This document shows positions 58,379 to 64,000 of a stretch of DNA of 64,000 nucleotides, one piece after another; position 1 is the first letter of the stretch, and the number at the start of each line of letters is the position of its first letter. The position numbers and the translations under genes were made by a program. Source of the stretch: an uncultured Collinsella sp. (GTDB lineage Bacteria; Actinomycetota; Coriobacteriia; Coriobacteriales; Coriobacteriaceae); assembly GCA_900541685.1 (NCBI GenBank), contig UQKM01000002.1, positions 87,127 through 151,126 on the forward strand, written 5' to 3'. The notes below the pieces were generated by a model that saw only the letters and a list, made by a program, of their open reading frames with translations, ran no database searches and had not been told where the DNA came from.

Positions 58379-58497
58379 GGCTAACCCCTGAAAACATTCC
58401 GCAGACCAGAAACGCCCCCGTTCGTAGCTCCGAAGGAGCAGAACGGGGGCGTTTCATTGGTCGAGGACGTTTTCAGGGGTTAGCCCGTACGGCCTTC
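58367..58497. repeat. 131-bp nested inverted repeat between ackA and pta
   Basis: Outer arms GAAGGCCGTACGGGCTAACC... (58367-58395) and their exact complement (58469-58497) are 29 bp each. Inner arms GAAACGCCCCCGTTC (58409-58423) and GAACGGGGGCGTTTC (58441-58455) are 15 bp. The apex is GCTCC-gaa-GGAGC. There is no T-run after it. It sits between convergent genes and could end pta transcripts or form a cruciform. Confidence 0.9.
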
Positions 58498-58512
58498 GGG
58501 CGAGTGCGTCCG

Positions 58513-59493
58513 CTACTCAGCCATCTGAGCCTGGACGGCGGTGATGGCTACGACACCCACGATGTCGTCGGCAGAGCAGCCGCGCGACAGGTCGTTGACC
58601 GGCTTGGCGATGCCCTGCAGGATGGGGCCGTAGGCGTCGGCACCGGCGAAGCGCTGGACCAGCTTGTAGCCGATGTTGCCGGCCTCGAGATCGGGGAACA
58701 CAAGCACGTTGGCCTTGCCGGCAACGGAGGAGCCGGGGGCCTTGAGCTGGGCGACGGTGGGAACGATGGCGGCGTCGAGCTGCAGGTCGCCATCGATGGC
58801 GAGCTCGGGTGCCTTCTCCCTGCAGAACTTCACGGCCTCCTGGACCTTCTTGGCGACCTCGCCACCGGCGGAGCCCATGGTGGAGTAGGAGAGCATGGCC
58901 ACGTGCGGCTCAACATTGCCCATGAAGGTGGACCAGGAGTGAGCGGAGGCGATGGCGATCTCGGAGAGCTCGTCGGAGGACGGGTTGATGTTGAGGCCGC
59001 AGTCGGCGAAGATCAGCGTGCCGTCGGTGCCGAACTGCGGGGTGTCGGTGCACATCACGAAGAAAGCCGAGACCAGCTTGGTGCCCGGGGCGGTCTTGAG
59101 GATCTGAAGCGCGGGGCGCAGGGTGTCGGCGGTGGAGTGGCAGGCGCCGGAGACCAGGCCGTCGGCGTCGCCCATCTTGACCATCATGGTGCCAAAGTAG
59201 GTGGCGTCCATCACCTGGGCGCGAGCCTGCTCGATGGTAACGCCCTTCTTGGCGCGGAGCTCGGCAAACTTCTGTGCGTACTCCTCGTGCTTCTCGGCAT
59301 TGCGCGGGTCGATGACGGTGGCGCCGGGAACGTTGATCTCGTTGGGATCGCCCAGGATGACGATGTTGGCCAGGCCTTCCTCGATGATCTTGTTGGCCGC
59401 GACGATGGTGCGCGGATCCTCGCCCTCGGGCAGGACGATGGTCTTAAGGTCGGCCTTGGCGGCAGACTTCATACGGTTTAGGAAATCGCTCAT
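58513..59493 (-). CDS. pta: phosphate acetyltransferase
   Basis: 326 aa, the length of the short, single-domain Pta. Motifs include TIVLPEGEDPRTIVAANKII near the start, DADGLVSGACHSTADTLRPA near 125 and NVLVFPDLEAGNIGYKLVQR near 265. It interconverts acetyl-CoA and acetyl phosphate, supplying AckA. It is convergent with ackA rather than in operon with it, the reverse of the E. coli layout. AAGGAG is near its start. Confidence 0.95.
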   Translation of the reverse strand: MSDFLNRMKSAAKADLKTIVLPEGEDPRTIVAANKIIEEGLANIVILGDPNEINVPGATVIDPRNAEKHEEYAQKFAELRAKKGVTIEQARAQVMDATYFGTMMVKMGDADGLVSGACHSTADTLRPALQILKTAPGTKLVSAFFVMCTDTPQFGTDGTLIFADCGLNINPSSDELSEIAIASAHSWSTFMGNVEPHVAMLSYSTMGSAGGEVAKKVQEAVKFCREKAPELAIDGDLQLDAAIVPTVAQLKAPGSSVAGKANVLVFPDLEAGNIGYKLVQRFAGADAYGPILQGIAKPVNDLSRGCSADDIVGVVAITAVQAQMAE

Positions 59494-59724
59494 GTTACTC
59501 CTTACAAGCGTTTCGCTAAGCTCCAGGCGCCCGGCTGTTCACGAATAAACCCGCTGCTAGCGGGTCTACCTTTCAATTATGTTCGCCGCTGTGCTTGAGC
59601 TTTCCTTGTGTGGCAAGCTCATTATAGGACGCATTAGCGCTATAATCGCTCTGATAAATATGTCTCGAAGAATGTTCGAGAAAAGCCCAGCTAACGAGCC
59701 CGTGGCTTTTGACAAGGAGTATCG

Positions 59725-60927
59725 ATGCAGATTACCTCAGGCCTGCCTGAAGGCTTTAACGCCGGCGCGTACGACATGATTGTCGTCGGTGCTGGATATG
59801 CCGGTGCCGTTTGCGCCCGCCGTCTTGCCGAGACTATCGGCTATCGTGTTGCCGTTTTGGAGCGCCGTAGCCACATTGCGGGCAATGCCTATGACTGCAC
59901 TGACGAGGCCGGAATCCTGATCCACGAGTACGGTCCGCATATCTATCACACCTTTAACGAGCGTGTGCATAATTTCCTGTCGCGCTTTACCAAGTGGACG
60001 GATTATCAGCACAAGGTGCTCGCCAACATCAACGGTACCCTTATGCCCGTGCCCTTCAACCATGCGAGTCTCAAGCTCGCCTTTGGTGATGAGCGCGGCG
60101 AGGAGCTGTATCAGAAGCTCGTGGAGACCTTTGGCAAGGATGTCAAGGTGCCCATTATGGAGCTGCGTAAGAAGAACGACCCCGACTTGGCCGAGGTCGC
60201 CGATTACGTCTACGAGAACGTCTTTTTGCATTACACCATGAAGCAGTGGGGTCAGACGCCCGACCAGATCGACCCGTCGATCACCGGCCGCGTTCCCGTC
60301 TTTGTGGGCGACGATGACCGCTATTTCCCGCAGGCTCCCTTCCAGGGTATGCCGCAGGACGGCTACACGGCGCTGTTCGAGCATATGCTCGACCACGACC
60401 TGATCGACGTGTTCTGCGACGTGGACGCCCGCGATCTCTTTGAGATTGACGAGACCACCGTCAAGATCGGTGGCAAGGTCTACGGCGGCGAGATTGTCTA
60501 TACCGGTCCGCTCGATGAGCTGTTCAACCTCGACCTGGGCGCGCTGCCGTACCGCACGCTCGACATGAAGTTCGAGACGCTCGATATGGATCAGTTCCAG
60601 CCCGTGGGGACCGTCAACTACACCACGAGCGAGGACTACACGCGCATTACCGAGTTCAAGAACATGACTGGTCAGGTCCTGCCCGGCAAGACCACCATCA
60701 TGAAGGAGTACTCCAAGGCCTATACGCCCGGCTCGGGCGAGACGCCGTATTACGCCATTCTTGAGCCCGAGAACCGTGGGCTCTATGAGCGCTATCTTGA
60801 GCGCGTCCAGAACCTGACAAACTTCCACCCGGTGGGTCGTCTGGCCGAGTATCGTTACTACGATATGGATGCCGTGACCAATTCCGCCCTCGATCTTTCG
60901 GATGAGATTATCGCCTGCCATGCATAA
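59725..60927 (+). CDS. glf: UDP-galactopyranose mutase
   Basis: 400 aa; AAGGAG precedes ATG 59725. The N-terminal FAD motif is MIVVGAGYAGAVCARRLAE, followed by LERRSHIAGNAYD and EYGPHIYHTFNERVHNFL. The C-terminal part (YTRITEFKNMTGQVLPGKTT) is typical. The flavoenzyme converts UDP-galactopyranose to UDP-galactofuranose for cell-surface glycans. It overlaps the start of a GT2 glycosyltransferase that probably uses or follows this sugar. A TATAAT at 59641 lies in the promoter region. Confidence 0.96.
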   Translation: MQITSGLPEGFNAGAYDMIVVGAGYAGAVCARRLAETIGYRVAVLERRSHIAGNAYDCTDEAGILIHEYGPHIYHTFNERVHNFLSRFTKWTDYQHKVLANINGTLMPVPFNHASLKLAFGDERGEELYQKLVETFGKDVKVPIMELRKKNDPDLAEVADYVYENVFLHYTMKQWGQTPDQIDPSITGRVPVFVGDDDRYFPQAPFQGMPQDGYTALFEHMLDHDLIDVFCDVDARDLFEIDETTVKIGGKVYGGEIVYTGPLDELFNLDLGALPYRTLDMKFETLDMDQFQPVGTVNYTTSEDYTRITEFKNMTGQVLPGKTTIMKEYSKAYTPGSGETPYYAILEPENRGLYERYLERVQNLTNFHPVGRLAEYRYYDMDAVTNSALDLSDEIIACHA

Positions 60928-61951
60928 AGCCATAACATTCGGTATTCCCTCGTATAACGCCGCTAAGGACATGGACCATTGCATCACCTCCATCTTGGAG
61001 GGGAGCAATTATGCCACCGATATCGAGATTATCGTGGTGGACGACGGCTCTAAGGATGAGACGGCCGCCAAGGCCGACGAGTGGGAGGCTCGTTATCCTG
61101 GAATCATCCGCGCGGTGCACCAGGAGAATGGCGGCCACGGTATTGCCGTCCTTTCGGGTCTGCGCGAGGCGCAGGGCACCTACTACAAGGTTGTCGACTC
61201 GGACGACTGGCTTGACGGCGCTGCCCTTTCGACCATGCTGTCGATTCTGCGCGGCTTTGAAGAGCGCGACCAGCGCGTTGACCTGTTTATCTCGAACTAC
61301 GTGTACGAGAAGGTTTACGAGGGTACGCATACGGCCATTGGTTACAAGTTTGCCCTGCCTCGAAAAAAGATCTTTACCTGGGACCAGATCGGCCATTTCC
61401 GTTTGGATCAGAATCTGCTCATGCACAGCCTGTGCTATCGCACGGATGTGCTGCGCGAGTCCAACCTGCCCATGCCTCCGCACACGTTCTATGTGGACAA
61501 CATCTACGCCTACGTGCCGCTGCCGCGTTGCAAGACCATGTACTACGCCGACATCGACCTCTATCGCTACTTTATCGGTCGCGAGGGCCAGAGTGTCAAC
61601 GAGGCCACGATGGTCAAGCGTCTGGACCAGCAGTTCCGTGTTACGCGTATCATGATGGAGTCGTACCATCTGTACAGCGATGTCGAGTCGTCGCGTCTGC
61701 GTTCGTACATGATGGGCTACTTCACCATGATGATGGCGATCTGCTCGGTGCTCACCAAGCTTTCCGACGAGGATTGCGCCGATGAGCGTCTGAAGACGCT
61801 GTGGACGGACCTGAAGGCCTACGATGAGCGCATGTATCGTCGTGCTCGCTACGGTGTGGTCGGCTTCTTTACTAACCTCCGCGGTCGTGCCGGAGACAAA
61901 ACCACACTCGGCCTATACCGTCTTGCCTCAAAGATCTTCAAATTCAACTAG
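60920..61951 (+). CDS. GT2-family glycosyltransferase
   Basis: 343 aa; ATG 60920 overlaps the glf stop. The GT-A fold shows KAITFGIPSYNAAKDMDHCI at the start, EIIVVDDGSKDETA near 38 and the DxD-type KVVDSDDWLDGAAL near 95. No membrane helices. It would transfer a sugar in surface polysaccharide or teichoic acid synthesis. Coupling to glf suggests galactofuranose handling. Its last residues, LASKIFKFN, recur as a fragment on the opposite strand at 62079. Confidence 0.9.
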   Translation: MHKAITFGIPSYNAAKDMDHCITSILEGSNYATDIEIIVVDDGSKDETAAKADEWEARYPGIIRAVHQENGGHGIAVLSGLREAQGTYYKVVDSDDWLDGAALSTMLSILRGFEERDQRVDLFISNYVYEKVYEGTHTAIGYKFALPRKKIFTWDQIGHFRLDQNLLMHSLCYRTDVLRESNLPMPPHTFYVDNIYAYVPLPRCKTMYYADIDLYRYFIGREGQSVNEATMVKRLDQQFRVTRIMMESYHLYSDVESSRLRSYMMGYFTMMMAICSVLTKLSDEDCADERLKTLWTDLKAYDERMYRRARYGVVGFFTNLRGRAGDKTTLGLYRLASKIFKFN

Positions 61952-61983
61952 CTGCTGAGTAATCGCTGCTGATAGGTTGACTG

Positions 61984-62053
61984 GGCCCCTTGGCCTTTAG
62001 TTTGCCACTGCGAACAGTCCTGCTCGCAGTGGCAAACTAAAGGCCAAGGGGCC
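61984..62053. repeat. perfect 30-bp inverted repeat after the glycosyltransferase
   Basis: The arm GGCCCCTTGGCCTTTAGTTT... (61984-62013) is exactly complementary to 62024-62053 around a 10-nt loop. No T-run follows on either side. At this length it would form a very stable RNA hairpin or a DNA cruciform. Confidence 0.92.
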
Positions 62054-62078
62054 TCTGCTATAAGAATCGATTGTCAGG

Positions 62079-62115
62079 TTATTTGAATTTGAAGATCTTC
62101 GACGCGCGGTACACA
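62079..62115 (-). pseudogene. C-terminal fragment of a second glycosyltransferase
   Basis: On the - strand the frame ends VYRASKIFKFK then TAA (62079-62081), closely matching the end of the GT2 protein at 61951 (LYRLASKIFKFN). The DNA shares a 16- to 17-bp inverted copy of AGATCTTCAAATTCAA. The rest of that gene is gone. Confidence 0.45.
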
Positions 62116-62190
62116 GGGCCCTGGGCTGAAAAGAATTAGATTGGAAGTCGGTCGGAGGCGGGCGGGCATTACGTTTGTCGCGAGTTCCGC

Positions 62191-62225
62191 ATGCAAAGAA
62201 GGCCACTTAATGTGGCCTTCTTTGC
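62191..62225. terminator. perfect 15-bp hairpin upstream of the P1 peptidase end
   Basis: TGCAAAGAAGGCCAC pairs exactly with GTGGCCTTCTTTGCA around TTAAT. It lies about 58 nt after the P1 peptidase stop on the - strand and can terminate it, with the TTTGC tract giving a weak T-run. Confidence 0.65.
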
Positions 62226-62283
62226 ATGGGACTGTAGAGCAGCAAACATAACCAAGACCTGCCGGGCAACCGGACGAGCTAGT

Positions 62284-63285
62284 TTACTTCGCAGCACCCG
62301 GGATGCCGTGGGAGGATTTGGCGGTTTTGGCTCCGTTTACGATGGCGGTTTCCAGTGCCCTTACGGCGAGCATGCCCAACAGGTCTAGGGGTACGGCGGC
62401 GCTTGTCTGAGCGTCTAGTTTGCCGCTGGCGAGGGTGTAGATGGTGTCGCCGTCGTTGGTGGTGTGCGTGGGACGGATGGCGTGTGCGTAGGCGTCTGCG
62501 GCCATCTGGGAGACCTTGGTGGCTTGTGCCTTAGTGAGTTCCACGTTGGTGACGATGCAGCTGATGGTGGTGTTGGTGCGGTCGAGCGGCATCTGCATGG
62601 ATCCGGCGGCGGCAAAGGCTGCGAGCTCCATGTCGATAATCTGGTCGCTATCGGCGGCGGCGCGCATGCCGGCGACCCACTCTCCGGTGAAGGGGTCGAC
62701 CACGTTGCCGCAGGCGTTGACCGAAACCACGGCGCCTACCTTAACGGGACCGAGCGCCACGGCGGCAGCGCCAAGGCCGGCCTTCATGCAGGTGGCGGGG
62801 CCCATGAGCTTTCCGACGGTGGCACCTGTGCCGGCACCTACATTGCCCTGCTCGAGCGTGGTGGGGGTGTTGTCGAGTGCTTCGCGCACGGCGGCGATGC
62901 CGGCCTCAATGTCGGGGCGAACGGCGGGGTCGCCAAAGGCGAGGTCGAAGATGCAGCTGGAGCACACGATGGGCACTTGCGTGGGGCCGACGGGAAGGCC
63001 GATGCCGCGGCTCTCAAGCTCGCGAGCGACGCCGCTTGCAGCCTCGAGGCCAAAGGCCGATCCACCCGAAAGGCAGACGGCGTGGACCTTGTCGACGGTG
63101 TTCTCGGGTCGCAGCAGGTCGGTTTCGCGCGATGCCGGGGCACCGCCGCGAACGTCAACGCCGCCTGTGGCGCCCTCGGGTGCCACGATTACGGTGCAAC
63201 CGGTGCCGGCCTCCTCGTCCGTATAGTTGCCATAGCAAAAGCCATCGACATTGCAAACATCGATGGCTTCGAGCAGCGTGTCCAT
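62284..63285 (-). CDS. P1 family peptidase (DmpA/NylC-like)
   Basis: 333 aa from ATG 63285, which has AGGAG six bases upstream. The P1 pattern is clear: ACLSGGSAFGLEAASGVARE near 108, GNVGAGTGATVGKL near 180 and VGAVVSVNACGNVVDPFTGE near 215. These enzymes mature by self-cleavage into two chains and cut N-terminal D-amino acids or amides. The expected cleavage nucleophile is not obvious in this copy, so activity may differ. Substrate unknown. Confidence 0.88.
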   Translation of the reverse strand: MDTLLEAIDVCNVDGFCYGNYTDEEAGTGCTVIVAPEGATGGVDVRGGAPASRETDLLRPENTVDKVHAVCLSGGSAFGLEAASGVARELESRGIGLPVGPTQVPIVCSSCIFDLAFGDPAVRPDIEAGIAAVREALDNTPTTLEQGNVGAGTGATVGKLMGPATCMKAGLGAAAVALGPVKVGAVVSVNACGNVVDPFTGEWVAGMRAAADSDQIIDMELAAFAAAGSMQMPLDRTNTTISCIVTNVELTKAQATKVSQMAADAYAHAIRPTHTTNDGDTIYTLASGKLDAQTSAAVPLDLLGMLAVRALETAIVNGAKTAKSSHGIPGAAK

Positions 63286-63384
63286 ATTTTCTCCTATCGG
63301 TTTTCCGCCGGCCTTATGCCCGGTCGGGATCCGTACGGTACGGCAAAATTGTAGGCGCTGGGGGATACCCAGCGCCAGATGCAA

Positions 63385-63966
63385 TTACGAGAGTTTTTGA
63401 ATCGCGCGTGCGACGCGAGCGATGGGCAAGCCCACCACGTTGTAGAAGTCGCCCGAAATGTCATGCACGAGCATGCGGCCGCCTGTGCCCTGGATGCCGT
63501 AGGCGCCGGCTTTGTCCATGGGTTCGCCGGAGGCGACATAGTGCTCGATCTGCTCTTCGGTAAGCTCATAGAACGTCACGTCGGTCACATCGACAAACGA
63601 CAGACTCTCGGCGGCATGCGGAGCTGTAGCGTCGCCGGCTTTAACGATGCAGACGCCGGTCGCAACCTGGTGCGTGCGGCCCGAAAGCTCGCGGAGCATG
63701 GTGCGCGCCTCGTCCTCGTTTGCCGGCTTACCCAAAATCTTGCCATCGAAGGTGACGATGGTATCGGCCGCGACGGTCAGCTCATTGGGCTCGGCATGCT
63801 CGGCGGCGACGGCAGCGGCTTTGGCACGCGCCAAACGCTCGACGAGCGTAAGCGGAGCTTCGCCATCAAAGGGCGTTTCATCGATATCTGCGGGAATCAC
63901 GCGAATGTTGTAGCCTGCCTCGTGCATCAGCTCAATGCGGCGCGGCGATTGCGAAGCCAAGATCAT
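63385..63966 (-). CDS. maf: Maf-like nucleotide pyrophosphatase
   Basis: 193 aa. It opens with the Maf motif MILASQSPRRIELMHEAGY, followed by DTIVTFDGKILGKPANEDEA and GVCIVKAG. The family hydrolyses modified or canonical nucleoside triphosphates (dTTP/UTP) to prevent misincorporation and is linked to septum arrest. Its ATG overlaps the TGA of an upstream gene, so it is translationally coupled to it. 99 nt before the P1 peptidase gene. Confidence 0.94.
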   Translation of the reverse strand: MILASQSPRRIELMHEAGYNIRVIPADIDETPFDGEAPLTLVERLARAKAAAVAAEHAEPNELTVAADTIVTFDGKILGKPANEDEARTMLRELSGRTHQVATGVCIVKAGDATAPHAAESLSFVDVTDVTFYELTEEQIEHYVASGEPMDKAGAYGIQGTGGRMLVHDISGDFYNVVGLPIARVARAIQKLS

Positions 63967-64000
63967 AGTTGGATGCCCTCGGCGACCTTCTCGACGGCCT
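63963..64000 (-). CDS. 3' end of an upstream gene (cut by window edge)
   Basis: Only 12 codons are visible, ending AVEKVAEGIQL then TGA. The TGA overlaps the maf start by 3 nt (CTATGA), so the gene lies in one operon with maf. Identity cannot be told from this fragment. Confidence 0.7.
   Translation of the reverse strand, partial: AVEKVAEGIQL

Noticed and set aside
1..64000. tRNA, rRNA and transposase genes
   Set aside because: I looked for TTCGAATC-type T-arms, conserved rRNA segments and DDE transposase motifs in the gaps and frames and found none that held up.

Overview
The window reads as one contiguous piece of a high-GC, densely coding chromosome from an anaerobic actinobacterium of the Coriobacteriia, most like Collinsella. 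That placement is an inference from gene content, codon use and gene style (PTS/PRD sugar operon, fused ECF ATPase, lactate dehydrogenase plus acetate kinase/phosphotransacetylase fermentation, acetylated-DAP lysine route, D-aspartate ligase with racemase, LPxTG surface protein). No 16S gene is present to prove it. I see no rRNA, tRNA, CRISPR, phage or transposase.

Layout. 1-8954: a nine-gene + strand operon built around homologues of the fructoselysine genes frlC, frlB and frlD, with a second PfkB kinase, two amidohydrolases, a YjbQ protein, a BtpA/SgcQ protein and an FGGY kinase. It looks like a catabolic route for a glycated or N-linked sugar compound that is larger than the known frl systems. 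9036-10624: tatD and tcdA on the - strand. 10711-11991: a candidate small RNA, then an sdpR/sdpI pair. 12083-13762: ettA. 13976-16380: two hypothetical proteins. 16629-21454: a PRD antiterminator with its RNA target, a PTS EIIBC permease, a ceramidase-like hydrolase and an AEC transporter. 21638-26735: a small DUF pair, nadE, an aminotransferase and ldh. 26850-29126: a DUF2974 hydrolase flanked by short repeats, then a YejK-type nucleoid protein.

29374-34742 is a lysine/diaminopimelate locus: dapH, dapB and a single open frame joining lysA to dapA, all on the - strand behind a lysine riboswitch. A divergent M20 deacetylase is a good candidate for N-acetyl-DAP deacetylase. 34745-38778: small membrane proteins, a Ser/Thr kinase and a secreted coiled-coil protein. 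39013-41967: a MOSC protein, then D-aspartate ligase and aspartate racemase (peptidoglycan cross-bridge). 42092-45580: an ECF transporter (T, fused A, S) behind a leader peptide with three consecutive Trp codons and two terminator-like hairpins, which points to tryptophan uptake under attenuation control. 45768-49040: an LPxTG-anchored C69 dipeptidase, an unlisted 30-residue membrane microprotein and a lipid kinase. 49139-53306: RNase D, a zinc protease, exonuclease VII (xseA, xseB) and a HIT protein. 53348-55536: a LysR regulator and an MFS permease. 55639-59493: two tandem acetate kinases (the first with active-site substitutions) and pta. 59725-61951: glf and a GT2 glycosyltransferase. 62284-64000: a P1 peptidase, maf and the last codons of a further gene.

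The signals I find most worth a second look are a three-copy dispersed structured repeat (13767, 29220, 44689), the Trp-codon attenuator, the LysA-DapA fusion with an internal ribosome binding site, the expanded Amadori-type operon, the candidate small RNA at 10746 and the divergent acetate kinase. Several long inverted repeats and gene remnants lie in the intergenic spaces near 58 kb and 62 kb.
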